From Gammaproteobacteria bacterium UBA3067 (GTDB taxonomy: Bacteria; Pseudomonadota; Gammaproteobacteria; Pseudomonadales; UBA3067), in NCBI GenBank assembly GCA_002366835.1, contig DFBZ01000147.1, positions 1 to 64,000 on the forward strand: a stretch of 64,000 nt of DNA. The letters run 5' to 3'. Both the position numbers and the translations under genes were made by a program. This document shows, in pieces, positions 20,517-30,227 of the stretch. Numbering within the stretch: position 1 is the first letter of the stretch; each line of letters opens with the position of its first letter. The notes beneath the pieces were generated by a model. That model was given only the letters and a program-made list of their open reading frames with translations, was not told the origin of the DNA and made no database searches.

Positions 20517-22838
20517 ATGAATCACTACGCAACAGCTCTGCTTCAAAAAAAACGTTATGGAATAATATTTTCTCTCATTTTTGTGGTTCTAGTATCCGCT
20601 GGCCTGCCCTCTTTAAAGTTTTCAAGCGACTACCGTATATTTTTTAGCGAGCAAAACCCTCAGCTCAAAGCCTTTAACGAGTTCCAGGAGCGCTTCGGAT
20701 CGCAAGACAATATTATGATTGCCATAGAATCGACGGATGGCAATATATTTCAAAAAGACATTCTCGAACTCATCCATCGATACAGCAAGCTTGCCTGGAA
20801 GACACCCTATTCCAAGCGTGTTGATTCACTGAGCAATTACCAGCACACCGAAACAGAAAATGATGACATGATCGTAAGTGCGCTGGTAAAGGACGACTCT
20901 ACTCTAACGCCACAAGACATTGAAAATATTCGATCGGTTGCACTCAATGAACGTGAACTGGTGGGTAGGCTGGTTTCCCACCGAGGGCATGTCACTGCCA
21001 TCAACATCACCATGGACCTGCCCCCCGATGCCGGTAAGGAAGAAGCCGAAGCAATGGCCTTCGCCAGAGACCTTGCTAGCCGAATTGAACAAGAAAACCC
21101 AAAGCTTAAGACCTATCTTTCTGGTCAAACCCCTTTGAACGCTGCATTTATCGAGTCTGTTATTCATGATGGTTTAACATTAATGCCACTGATGCTTTTG
21201 GTTATCATCGCAACCACCTATGCTTTCCTACGTTCTTGGGCGGGAACAGCCGGAAGTATGATAGTGGTTTCACTTTCTGTGATTACCGCATTTGGCCTGG
21301 GTGGACACCTCGGCATATTGCAAAGTAGCACGACAGGTGCCGCACCGGTGGTCATTCTGACGCTTGCGATAGCTGATTCTATTCACCTGCTATCAACATT
21401 TTTTCATGAGCTACGCCACAACAAAAGCAGACAGGAGGCAATGCGGGAATCATTACGCATCAATATTCAGCCTATTTTTCTGACTAGCTTCACCACTGCA
21501 ATTGGTTTTTTTAGCCTTAACTTTAGTGAAATACCGCCCATCAGAGACCTTGGAAATACCGTTGCTTTAGGTGTGATTGCTGCGTTTATATTCTCTACTG
21601 TTACGCTGCCTATCTTTATGATGTTTATTCCGCTAAAAACAGAAAACCTCTCGCAAGATCTACCACACAAGCTAATGGATACGTTACATCAATGGGTAGT
21701 AAAACATTATCGGGGAATTATTATTTTTTTCGCGGTGGTGGTGCCAATATTTACCGCTTATATCCCGCGAATAGAATTTAATGATCTATTTGCGGAATAT
21801 TTTAGCGACTCCATTGAGTTCCGCAGAGATAACGATTTTATTCTCGAAAACTTAACCGGGGTAATGGCCCTGCATTATTCAGTTGATGCAGAGTCTGCTG
21901 ATGAAATATACAACCCCGCTTATCTGGAACAACTACAGCACTTTGGTGACTGGTTTGAACAGCAACCCGAAACGCTGCATGTTGATTCATTAGCAACACT
22001 GGTAAAGCGACTAAACAAAGTTCTACATAATGATGACCCAGCTCGTTATGCAATTCCAGATGATGCTGACGAAATTGCACAGTATATATTTTTTTATGAG
22101 CTTTCTTTGCCCTACGGATTAGACCTTAAAAACAAAATGGACGCACATCGCAGCAGTTCGCGCTTGACTGTTACCATTAAAAATACAAAATCCAAGGATC
22201 TCATCGATCTGGATGAGCGAGCCATGGCTTGGCTGGCTACAAATGCACCTGATCTAAAAATAAAAAGCTCGGTGGGCCCCTCGATTATGTTTTCACATAT
22301 CTCTGAAAAAAACTTGGGCAGCATGATTCAGGGGCTCGTAACGGCAATTTTTTTAATCACCATCGCGTTAATGATCTCATTAAAAAGCATCCCTCTTGGT
22401 TTACTTAGTTTAATCCCGAATATTGCACCCACCCTTATGGCCTATGGGGTATGGAGTTTATGGGTGGGTGAGATTGGCATGACCGGTGCGATAATGAGTG
22501 TTGTCGGCTTGGGTATTATCGTAGATAACACGGTACACTTTTTAAGTAAGTATCTGCGCGCACGCAAAGAACAGAATAAGTCGGCGGAAGAAGCCATTCA
22601 CTATGCATTTAATACGGTGGGCATTGCACTGGGTGTAACATCTACTGTACTTATTGTGGGATTCCTCGTATTGGTGCTATCTGCATTCGAGCTCAATGTC
22701 GTACTGGGGAAGTTGGTTGCCTTGGACTTATTTTTTTCTCTTATTATCACTTACCTACTATTGCCTTCCCTATTACTACTTGGTGCGAAAAGACATACGA
22801 AGGACAACAAAGCACCTTCCGATTCTTCCATTTCATAA
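20517..22838 (+). CDS. RND-superfamily exporter (HAE3/MMPL type), second copy
   Basis: 773 residues, same plan as the first copy: 12 membrane segments and two periplasmic loops. Matching segments include the loop TxSKRVDSLSNYQ and FSSDYRIFFSEQNPQLKAFNEF. The proton-relay-like segment reads IIVDNTVHF, with Asn where the first copy has a second Asp. Overall similarity indicates an old duplication. Whether the two subunits pair as a heteromer is not known. Downstream gap of 80 bases to the propeller gene. Confidence 0.85.
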   Translation: MNHYATALLQKKRYGIIFSLIFVVLVSAGLPSLKFSSDYRIFFSEQNPQLKAFNEFQERFGSQDNIMIAIESTDGNIFQKDILELIHRYSKLAWKTPYSKRVDSLSNYQHTETENDDMIVSALVKDDSTLTPQDIENIRSVALNERELVGRLVSHRGHVTAINITMDLPPDAGKEEAEAMAFARDLASRIEQENPKLKTYLSGQTPLNAAFIESVIHDGLTLMPLMLLVIIATTYAFLRSWAGTAGSMIVVSLSVITAFGLGGHLGILQSSTTGAAPVVILTLAIADSIHLLSTFFHELRHNKSRQEAMRESLRINIQPIFLTSFTTAIGFFSLNFSEIPPIRDLGNTVALGVIAAFIFSTVTLPIFMMFIPLKTENLSQDLPHKLMDTLHQWVVKHYRGIIIFFAVVVPIFTAYIPRIEFNDLFAEYFSDSIEFRRDNDFILENLTGVMALHYSVDAESADEIYNPAYLEQLQHFGDWFEQQPETLHVDSLATLVKRLNKVLHNDDPARYAIPDDADEIAQYIFFYELSLPYGLDLKNKMDAHRSSSRLTVTIKNTKSKDLIDLDERAMAWLATNAPDLKIKSSVGPSIMFSHISEKNLGSMIQGLVTAIFLITIALMISLKSIPLGLLSLIPNIAPTLMAYGVWSLWVGEIGMTGAIMSVVGLGIIVDNTVHFLSKYLRARKEQNKSAEEAIHYAFNTVGIALGVTSTVLIVGFLVLVLSAFELNVVLGKLVALDLFFSLIITYLLLPSLLLLGAKRHTKDNKAPSDSSIS

Positions 22839-22879
22839 GCGGGTATAGAAAGTGGTATTAAATATATAAATACGGCAGT

Positions 22880-22909
22880 ATGAGGGGCTTCGATAGTCGC
22901 CCCCCTCAT
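22880..22909. terminator. Hairpin between RND and propeller genes
   Basis: ATGAGGGG (22880-22887) pairs with CCCCTCAT (22902-22909). There is no T-run, so it may be an attenuator or RNA-stabilising hairpin rather than a terminator. Confidence 0.4.
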
Positions 22910-22921
22910 AAGGCTCTTACA

Positions 22922-23929
22922 ATGCTTCGCCGGTACTTTTTGTTTTTCATTGCAGCAAATTCACTGCTATTTCAAGCCATCAATGCTTATGCCGGCGCAG
23001 AGCAACCTACCCGACTGATACTTCTCGACACCCTTGTTCTAAACCACAACAACTCGCTTCAGCCCTCTGGATTAAGTGTTTGCCAAAACCGGCTTATTAT
23101 GATTTCAGATAATCGGGACTTTTCTATTTATGTCCTGCACCCTTCAAACAGAAAGAGTCCACTGAGTTTAATCCGCAAGATCACCATCAGCCCTCCCTCC
23201 CTCCCTTCATCACTTCCCTGGAAGAATACCCTGCAAACAAAGCTAGGAATGATGTTTTCTCCTAAAACATACGATTGGGAGGCCATTACTTGTGACCGTG
23301 AAGGAAATATCTATCTCGCCAGTGAAACATTCTTCAATATCGCAAAAATAGATGAATCTGGAAACGCGCAATGGTTAATGCACAACCTTTACGAACGCGG
23401 TGCCAAAGAGGGTTTTTTTAGTGTGTACAACGGTGGTATAGAGGGGCTAGCATGGTTTGGTCTTGATACACTTTATATTGCCGCAGAAAGGAATAAACGT
23501 GGCATTATTAAAGCTCAAATCAGGGCGGGAAAATGGGAAGTAACACAAACGGATTTAATTCCAGATTCCCGCTTTGCTGGCTATCCAGAACGCGCCCAAG
23601 ACCTAGCGGGTTTATGGCAAGAAGGGGATTACATTTTTACTCTGGAGCGAAATAACTTTCTGGTCTGTCGGAGACGGTTAATCGATATGATTGTAGAAAC
23701 ATGCTGGAGTTATAGTCATATCGAAAATGCACCAAAGTTTCGTTACAAAGATAGCCAGTTTGGTATTGCAGAAGGTATAGCTCGCCAAGGAGATAAACTG
23801 TATATCGTGGTGGATAATAATGAAAAAGCACACGTTAGCAGCAATACAGATACACAAGCTATGCTGTTGATTTATAAACTACCGGAAGACTGGCTTCCTA
23901 GCATCCCAAGGGCTGGGGATAACCAATAA
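22922..23929 (+). CDS. Phytase-esterase-like beta-propeller protein
   Basis: 335 residues, Sec signal peptide (AINAYAGA). The body shows blades with YDWEAITCDREGNIYLASE and GGIEGLAW, the DxEAIT and GIEGL pattern of the esterase-like activity of phytase / SdiA-regulated-type propellers. Likely exported, but the substrate is unknown. The start at 22922 has AAGG 7 bases upstream; an earlier in-frame ATG at 22880 lies in the hairpin and encodes a non-conserved leader. Its end overlaps the convergent EAL gene by 32 bases. Confidence 0.65.
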   Translation: MLRRYFLFFIAANSLLFQAINAYAGAEQPTRLILLDTLVLNHNNSLQPSGLSVCQNRLIMISDNRDFSIYVLHPSNRKSPLSLIRKITISPPSLPSSLPWKNTLQTKLGMMFSPKTYDWEAITCDREGNIYLASETFFNIAKIDESGNAQWLMHNLYERGAKEGFFSVYNGGIEGLAWFGLDTLYIAAERNKRGIIKAQIRAGKWEVTQTDLIPDSRFAGYPERAQDLAGLWQEGDYIFTLERNNFLVCRRRLIDMIVETCWSYSHIENAPKFRYKDSQFGIAEGIARQGDKLYIVVDNNEKAHVSSNTDTQAMLLIYKLPEDWLPSIPRAGDNQ

Positions 23930-24632
23930 AATACCCCTGAACCAAGTCTACCCCTAGATCAGAGACAAAACCAAACTCCTCTTTGGTTTCAACCCCTTCT
24001 ACGATCAATGTACAACCGAGCTTGTCTGTTAATGATTTAACGCTTTCAATAAACAGGCGCTTTTTATTATCTTTATTAACATCATGAACAAAGTATCCAT
24101 CAAGCTTGACATAGTCCGGCTCGATATCAAACCACTTCCTCATGCCGGAATATCCCGCTCCAAAGTCATCTATTGCTACCTCAACACCCATTGTACGATA
24201 CGTATCAAGGGCTGAAATTAAGCGGGAGAAGTCTTTGCTCGGAAAGTGTTCAGTAACTTCAATGACGATTTTTTCTGGGGAAACACCCTGTGCCTCACCC
24301 AGTATTAGCAAAGTATCCATTTCATCGGAAAATGAAGTAATTGAATCGGGAGAAAGGTTAATGAATATTTTTTCAGACCCTCTTGCTCGTTGAAAACGAT
24401 GCAGGGCTAGCGAACTGCTTATTTTATCCAAGGCCTGTAAACGGCCTTTTTTGAAAGCGTATGCAAAGAGTGCGACAGGTTCGTGTAATTCGCTTTTACG
24501 CGGACCTCTCGCCAAAGCCTCATAACCAAAAACCTTACTTTCTCTCAGTGAGAATATTACTTGGAATAGCGTTGAAAGCTGTTTTTTATCCAGAATGGTT
24601 TCTAGTTGCCCTGCCCACTTAGCATTATTCAT
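23898..24632 (-). CDS. Stand-alone EAL-domain c-di-GMP phosphodiesterase
   Basis: 244 residues, one EAL domain. All metal- and substrate-binding motifs look intact: E38-A-L in YEALARG, FINLSP, VTEHF, AIDDFGAG, VKLDG, VEGVET and VQGYFI. No sensor domain or membrane segment is present. It probably hydrolyses c-di-GMP to pGpG in the cytoplasm. It ends convergent with and overlapping the propeller gene. Confidence 0.9.
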   Translation of the reverse strand: MNNAKWAGQLETILDKKQLSTLFQVIFSLRESKVFGYEALARGPRKSELHEPVALFAYAFKKGRLQALDKISSSLALHRFQRARGSEKIFINLSPDSITSFSDEMDTLLILGEAQGVSPEKIVIEVTEHFPSKDFSRLISALDTYRTMGVEVAIDDFGAGYSGMRKWFDIEPDYVKLDGYFVHDVNKDNKKRLFIESVKSLTDKLGCTLIVEGVETKEEFGFVSDLGVDLVQGYFIGYPQPLGC

Positions 24633-24780
24633 TATTATTTTCCCTGTTAACAGAAACCTTATCTTGCGCCGCTAAAAATAGATTGAAAACTGTGTTGCGG
24701 TACAACATTAACAGGGAGCGTTCCTAAAAAAGCAGAAGCAGGCCAACTTTTATCCAACAAGTAGCTATTTCATAATACGC

Positions 24781-26421
24781 TTATAAAACCAGACTACGTA
24801 TATCTGCCAGGTACTCTGATAGGGTTCGTGTAAAACGTGCGCCCTCTGCACCGTCAATAACGCGATGATCGTAAGACAAACTTAGCGGCAACCACAGCCT
24901 TGGCTGTAATTCCTTATTTATATAGGTGGGGCGCAATTCGCTTCTGGATACGCCCAAAATAGCCACTTCTGGCCAATTCACAATGGGGGTAAATTTTGTT
25001 CCACCTAGACCACCGAGTGAAGAAATTGAAAAAGTGGCTCCTTGCATATCTGCGGGTTTTAATTTTTTATTGCGCGCTTTTTCTGCCAGAGAAATAATTT
25101 CAATAGCAATTTCTTTTACGCCTTTTTTATCGGCATCTTTCACCACCGGCACCACCAGCCCATCGGGCGTTTCTACGGCAATGCCAATATGGAAATAATT
25201 TTTCCGTATCAGATTTTCACCAGAATTATCGAGAGAGCTATTAAAATCGGGGTATTTTTTCAACGCTGCAACACTTGCTTTGACTAAAAATGCCAGTAGT
25301 GTCAGTTTGTAGCCTTCTGCTTTTGCCGCATTGCCTTGGGCGCGACGAAAGCCTTCAAGGTCAGTAATGTCTGCATCGTCAAATTGCGTTACCTGGGGAA
25401 TCGTATTCCAGCTTCGCAATAAGTTCTTAGCACTTACTTTTTGAATTCGGCTGCGGGGAATCAGTTCTGTTTCGCCAAAGCGCGTAAAATCAATTTCCGG
25501 CAAGGGTTCAGACAAACTGGGCGCCCCAGCGGCAGTGGATGCTTGCGAGAGGCGTTCTTTGGTGAAGGCCATCAAGTCTTCTTTTAGGATGCGTTCCTTT
25601 GGCCCAGAGCCTTGCACTTTTGACAGTTCAATGCCAAATTCTCTGGCTATTCGACGTACCGCTGGGCCAGCATGAACGCTTTGCGTCTCTACACTTAGTT
25701 CCGCACTGCCCGGTTTGTTGCTGCTTGTTTTTTTACTGGCTGCTGCAGACACTTGAGGTATAACTGGCTGAACCACTTCCTCTTTAGCCGGTTTATTATT
25801 TCCCACCGAAACTGTGGAGTCTGAAGCAAGCTCGACTTCTATTTCTGCAAGTTTGTCACCCTGTTTTAGTTTGTCGCCAATTTTTACCCACAGCTTTTGA
25901 ATTTTCCCTGACTGCGGGGCGGGTACTTCCATGCTTGCTTTATCGGACTCTAAAACAGCAATGCTGCCGTCAACATCTATTTGCTGCCCTACCTCGGCTA
26001 GCTCGATCACTTCGGCGCTATCAGTGCCAATGTCCGGCACCGTCACTGAAATAACTAAAAAGCCGGAATTATTTTTTTCAGTGCTTACCGCTTCACCCTT
26101 TGAAGCCTCTATATTTGGCAAGCTCTCACTGACGTCTTCTGGTTTTTCAGAAGCGTCTTTTGCATCTATATCTACGCTACTTTCTCCCTCGATCAAGTTC
26201 AGCAGCACATCTCCCTGGCTAACCTTATCGCCCAGTTTAATATGCAGTGATTCAATTTTTCCGGCATGGGAGGCAGGAACCTCGATGGTGGCCTTATCTG
26301 ACTCCATCACAGCGATGATGTCATCTATATTCACTTCATCACCTACCGCAACATTAATTTCGATGACCTCGACGGGGGCATCAACACCCATATCAGGCAC
26401 TAACACTGGCTGCACTGACAC
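24781..26421 (-). CDS. aceF: Pyruvate dehydrogenase E2, dihydrolipoamide acetyltransferase
   Basis: 546 residues. Two lipoyl domains at residues about 5-75 and 125-195, each with the lipoylated Lys in ESDKATIEVP and ESDKASMEVP. A peripheral-subunit binding domain with VRRIAREFGIELSKVQG follows, then the catalytic domain ending in LSYDHRVIDGAEGARF with its His and Asp. It transfers acetyl groups to CoA. It follows aceE on the same strand after 315 bases. No E3 (lpd) gene is present in the window. Confidence 0.96.
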   Translation of the reverse strand: MSVQPVLVPDMGVDAPVEVIEINVAVGDEVNIDDIIAVMESDKATIEVPASHAGKIESLHIKLGDKVSQGDVLLNLIEGESSVDIDAKDASEKPEDVSESLPNIEASKGEAVSTEKNNSGFLVISVTVPDIGTDSAEVIELAEVGQQIDVDGSIAVLESDKASMEVPAPQSGKIQKLWVKIGDKLKQGDKLAEIEVELASDSTVSVGNNKPAKEEVVQPVIPQVSAAASKKTSSNKPGSAELSVETQSVHAGPAVRRIAREFGIELSKVQGSGPKERILKEDLMAFTKERLSQASTAAGAPSLSEPLPEIDFTRFGETELIPRSRIQKVSAKNLLRSWNTIPQVTQFDDADITDLEGFRRAQGNAAKAEGYKLTLLAFLVKASVAALKKYPDFNSSLDNSGENLIRKNYFHIGIAVETPDGLVVPVVKDADKKGVKEIAIEIISLAEKARNKKLKPADMQGATFSISSLGGLGGTKFTPIVNWPEVAILGVSRSELRPTYINKELQPRLWLPLSLSYDHRVIDGAEGARFTRTLSEYLADIRSLVL

Positions 26422-26735
26422 GATATTTCTCCTTATATTAATTGTACGGTTTGCTGCTAGGCATATTTCAGGTGATCATTAACTCAAGTTTCGAGGGTTA
26501 AAAAAGCTCGAAACCACCCTGCATATACCACCTTTCAAACCCAACATCACATTCTTAATCATAGCGCCTACATGAAGGGTTAGAGGCTTATTTAATTCCG
26601 TCGCGCCAAAATTGAAACGACAAAGTGTATTTCAAAATTGTTGGGTTTCACTTTGTTCAACCGAAGCTACACGTCGTACCTTCCGTGGTTTGCAGATGAT
26701 TTTTTTCAAAAATATGAACTCCGTAATTTGAGCCA
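26422..26735. other. Long aceE-aceF spacer with a decayed repeat half
   Basis: Most aceE-aceF pairs are separated by a few bases; here the gap is about 310. It carries TGTTGGGTTTCACTTTGTTC at 26639-26658, matching the right arm of the element at 13524-13552 in its first half and then diverging. No gene or clear terminator is visible. The spacer may contain a second promoter for aceF, but this is not shown. Confidence 0.5.
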
Positions 26736-29399
26736 TTAACTATGCAAAGGGTCTGGTTTTTCCGGATTAATACCATATTTTTTTATAGCTTCTGTCACTA
26801 TGGAATTTTCTAGCTTGCCTTGTTCTGCCAGTTCTTTTAGTGCTGCGATAACAACAAAATACCGATCCACTTCAAAAAACTCGCGCAGTTTATTGCGGCT
26901 ATCGCTACGCCCGAATCCATCTGTGCCTAATACGCAGTAATCTTTGTTTATGAATGGTCTGATTTGCTCTGCATAATTTTTTATATGATCTGTCGCGGCC
27001 ACCACGGGCATATCTGTACCGTTAAGGTTTTCACTCACCAAACAGCTACGCGGTGTTTCTTCTGGGTGCAGTAAATTCCAGCGTTCAGCAGAAGCCCCCT
27101 GTTTGCGTAATTCATTAAAACTGGTGACACTCCAGATCTCAGCACTGATGCCGTAATCCGCCTTCAGCAAGTCAGCCGCAGCCATGACTTCAAGTAATAT
27201 AGCGCCGCTACCCAGTAGCTGCACGGACATTTCTCCGGCAGACGCATCGAGCTCCTTGAGGCGATACATGCCGTCAATAATTCCCTGCTCTGCACCTTCC
27301 GGCATTTCAGGGTGGGCGTAGTTTTCATTCATCAAGGTGATGTAATAAAACACATTTTCCTGGTCAGCATACATGCGCTGCAAGCCGTGACGAATAATAA
27401 CCGCGAGTTCAAAGGCAAAACTCGGATCGTAACTCACGCAGTTGGGAATCGTGGAGGCGAGTATATGGCTGTGGCCATCCTGGTGCTGTAAGCCCTCGCC
27501 ATTAAGGGTGGTGCGTCCAGAAGTTGCGCCCAGCAAGAAACCCCGCGCTTGCGAATCTCCTGCTGCCCAAGCCAAGTCACCGATGCGCTGAAACCCAAAC
27601 ATGGAGTAGAAAATATAAAACGGAATCATGGTGCAGCCATGGTTGGCATAGGAAGTGGCGGCGGCTGTCCACGCCGCAAAGGCTCCGGCTTCGTTAATTC
27701 CCTCTTCCAGTATGCGGCCTTTCTGGTCTTCTTTATAAAACATCATCTGGCCGGCATCTTCCGGCTCGTATAATTGGCCTTCGGTAGAATATATTCCAAG
27801 CTGTCGAAACATGCCTTCCATACCAAAGGTACGCGCTTCATCTGGCACGATGGGGACTATTTTTTCGCCGAGGTTTTTATCTTTTGTGAGTGTGGACAGT
27901 ATTCTCACAAATGCCATGGTGGTGGATAAGGTGCGCTCACCCGAGCCTAGCAAGTGCGATTGAAAATCCGAAAGTGGTGGAATTTCCAGTTTGTCACATT
28001 GTGAGCGGCGTGCTGGCAAATATCCACCTAGTGCCTCGCGGCGTGCTTTTAGATAGCGAATTTCAGGGCTTTCATCACCGGGGTGGTAGTAGGGCAAACC
28101 TTCCAGCTCGGCATCAGAAAAAGGCATGCTGTAGCGATCACGAAAGTTCTTGAGAGTTTCCAAATCCATCTTTTTCATGGAGTGGGTTTTGTTGCTGGCT
28201 TCCCCTGGCCCCAGACCATAACCCTTTACGGTTTTTGCCAGAATAACCGTTGGTTTGCCATTTGCTTTTACGGCTTTGGCGTAGGCTGCATATACCTTGT
28301 AAGGATCATGGCCGCCTCGGTTCAGGTGGAATATCTGCTCATCAGTCATATCACTGACACGGGCTTTTAACTCGGGGTATTTGCCAAAAAAGTGCTCTCT
28401 TGTATAGGCCCCGCCACGGTTTTTGTAGGTTTGGTATTCACCATCCACCACTTCCATCATGCGTTTTTTGAGTAAGCCATCGTGATCTTCTTCGAGTAAA
28501 CGGTCCCATAAACGCCCCCAAACCACTTTGATAACATTCCAGCCTGCGCCACGAAAAGCACCTTCTAGCTCCTGAATAATTTTACCGTTTCCCCTCACCG
28601 GCCCATCCAGCCGCTGCAAGTTACAGTTAACAACAAAAATCAGGTTGTCGAGTTTTTCTCGCCCCGCCAGAGATATTGCGCCGAGAGATTCTGGCTCATC
28701 GGTTTCACCGTCACCAAGAAAAGCCCAGACCTTTCGATCATCCGCTTTAATTAGCTCGCGGTTATCCAGATACTTCATAACGTGGGCTTGATAAATCGCC
28801 TGCAAAGGCCCCAAACCCATAGAAACGGTAGGAAATTGCCAAAAGTCAGGCATCAGCCAAGGATGGGGATAAGAGGAAAGCCCTCCTCCATCTACCTCAC
28901 GGCGAAATCTTTCCAACTGGGCTTCACTCATTCGCCCTTCAAGAAAAGCACGGGAGTACATTCCCGGTGCTGAATGGCCTTGTATATACAGCAAGTCCCC
29001 TGATGAGTGCTCATTGGGGCCCTTGAAGAAGTAGTTAAAACCGACATCATAGAGGGTGGCTGAAGAAGCAAAGGTTGAAATATGCCCACCCACATCGGGA
29101 TCTTTTTCATTGGCGCGCATCACCATGACCAGCGCATTCCAGCGAATCAATGAACGAATTCGGCGCTCCATGTGCATGTCGCCGGGCATCCGCTCTTCGT
29201 CTTTACGCTGGATGGTATTGGTGTAAGGTGTGGTGACACGTTTAAAGGGAACCCCTTCCAACCTGGCAGTGTCCACCAGACGCTTCAAAATATAGGTGGC
29301 GCGCTCTGTCCCCTCGTGCTTAATCAGGGACTTTATTGCATCCAGCCATTCTGCGGTTTCCTGCGGATCGAGGTCTTCAATAGAGGGGGTTTCGCTCAT
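26736..29399 (-). CDS. aceE: Pyruvate dehydrogenase E1 (homodimeric, AceE)
   Basis: 887 residues, the size of proteobacterial homodimeric E1. Thiamine diphosphate-binding segments are visible: GDGETDEPESLGAISLAGREKLDNLIFVVNCNLQ and, further on, the EEGINEAGAF segment. It decarboxylates pyruvate and passes the acetyl group to the E2 lipoyl arm. Start by ATG with GGA upstream. First gene of the aceE-aceF pair; E3 is encoded elsewhere. Confidence 0.97.
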   Translation of the reverse strand: MSETPSIEDLDPQETAEWLDAIKSLIKHEGTERATYILKRLVDTARLEGVPFKRVTTPYTNTIQRKDEERMPGDMHMERRIRSLIRWNALVMVMRANEKDPDVGGHISTFASSATLYDVGFNYFFKGPNEHSSGDLLYIQGHSAPGMYSRAFLEGRMSEAQLERFRREVDGGGLSSYPHPWLMPDFWQFPTVSMGLGPLQAIYQAHVMKYLDNRELIKADDRKVWAFLGDGETDEPESLGAISLAGREKLDNLIFVVNCNLQRLDGPVRGNGKIIQELEGAFRGAGWNVIKVVWGRLWDRLLEEDHDGLLKKRMMEVVDGEYQTYKNRGGAYTREHFFGKYPELKARVSDMTDEQIFHLNRGGHDPYKVYAAYAKAVKANGKPTVILAKTVKGYGLGPGEASNKTHSMKKMDLETLKNFRDRYSMPFSDAELEGLPYYHPGDESPEIRYLKARREALGGYLPARRSQCDKLEIPPLSDFQSHLLGSGERTLSTTMAFVRILSTLTKDKNLGEKIVPIVPDEARTFGMEGMFRQLGIYSTEGQLYEPEDAGQMMFYKEDQKGRILEEGINEAGAFAAWTAAATSYANHGCTMIPFYIFYSMFGFQRIGDLAWAAGDSQARGFLLGATSGRTTLNGEGLQHQDGHSHILASTIPNCVSYDPSFAFELAVIIRHGLQRMYADQENVFYYITLMNENYAHPEMPEGAEQGIIDGMYRLKELDASAGEMSVQLLGSGAILLEVMAAADLLKADYGISAEIWSVTSFNELRKQGASAERWNLLHPEETPRSCLVSENLNGTDMPVVAATDHIKNYAEQIRPFINKDYCVLGTDGFGRSDSRNKLREFFEVDRYFVVIAALKELAEQGKLENSIVTEAIKKYGINPEKPDPLHS

Positions 29400-29600
29400 G
29401 GAGAAATATCCTTTTTTACTTCTTAGGCGCTTTCCTAAATAATATTTTATTCCTTAACCAAATAGCTATTCAGCAATTTCCGCAGCTGTTTAAATAGTAG
29501 GCGCAAATTGAATTATGACCATTCTTATTTGAAAGTATAGGTGCATAAGTTTGATAAATCTTTCAAAAACAAGGATCTTGAAACAAAGGGGTAATTCAGG

Positions 29601-30227
29601 CTAATTCTTCAGGTTTTCTTTTAGCGCATTGAAATATTTAGACCAATCAAATTCAGGGCCCGGATCAGTTTTTCTCTGGTAGGCAATGTGCTGGTGCCCA
29701 CAAATTTTATCCGCTGTAATGCGCGGATAATGACGCATTAATGAAATAGTGATGGAGGTGAGCTGTTCATACTGTTCAGGCGTAAACGCCTGGTCGTCGC
29801 TTCCTTCCAACTCTATGCCAATGGAAAAGTCATTGCAACGCTCTTTCCCCCTGAAGTGCGATTGCCCAGCGTGCCAGGCGCGTTGATAAAAGGGGACAAA
29901 CTGAATGATGTCGCCATTGCGACGAATAAATAAATGGGCGGAAACCTCTAGCTGATAGATTTCCTGAAAATATGGATGGTCTTCAGGGTTAAGGCAATTG
30001 GTAAAAAGTTGCTGCACGTAATCCCCGCCGAATTTACCCGGCGGTAAACTAATATTGTGAATCACCAGCAGGCTTATATCTGCCTCGTTAGCACGCGCAT
30101 CGCAATTCGGTGAGCAAATAAATGTCGCTGAGCCCAAGATGCCCTTTTCTATGAAAGCAGTTTTTATTTTATTAATTCCACTGAAGTTATTATTAACTCT
30201 TTGTTTCCTTTGCATTACGCAAGTCAC
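29601..30227 (-). CDS. ampD: 1,6-anhydro-N-acetylmuramyl-L-alanine amidase AmpD
   Basis: Cytosolic zinc amidase that cleaves recycled anhydro-muropeptides. Zinc ligand motifs are present: LLVIHNISLPPGKFGG, then GHQHIAYQRKTDPGPEFDW with the His and Asp ligands and Lys. YQRAWHAGQSHFRGKERCNDFSIGIELEGSD is diagnostic. The frame starts within the upstream DUF1631 gene (35-base overlap). An internal start closer to FIEKG may be the true one, since the first 25 residues are longer than E. coli AmpD. No ampE follows. Confidence 0.93.
   Translation of the reverse strand: MTCVMQRKQRVNNNFSGINKIKTAFIEKGILGSATFICSPNCDARANEADISLLVIHNISLPPGKFGGDYVQQLFTNCLNPEDHPYFQEIYQLEVSAHLFIRRNGDIIQFVPFYQRAWHAGQSHFRGKERCNDFSIGIELEGSDDQAFTPEQYEQLTSITISLMRHYPRITADKICGHQHIAYQRKTDPGPEFDWSKYFNALKENLKN

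Noticed and set aside
22880..22921. tRNA-like 3' end before the propeller gene
   Set aside because: Bases resemble a T-arm, but they form a simple hairpin and no tRNA body precedes them.
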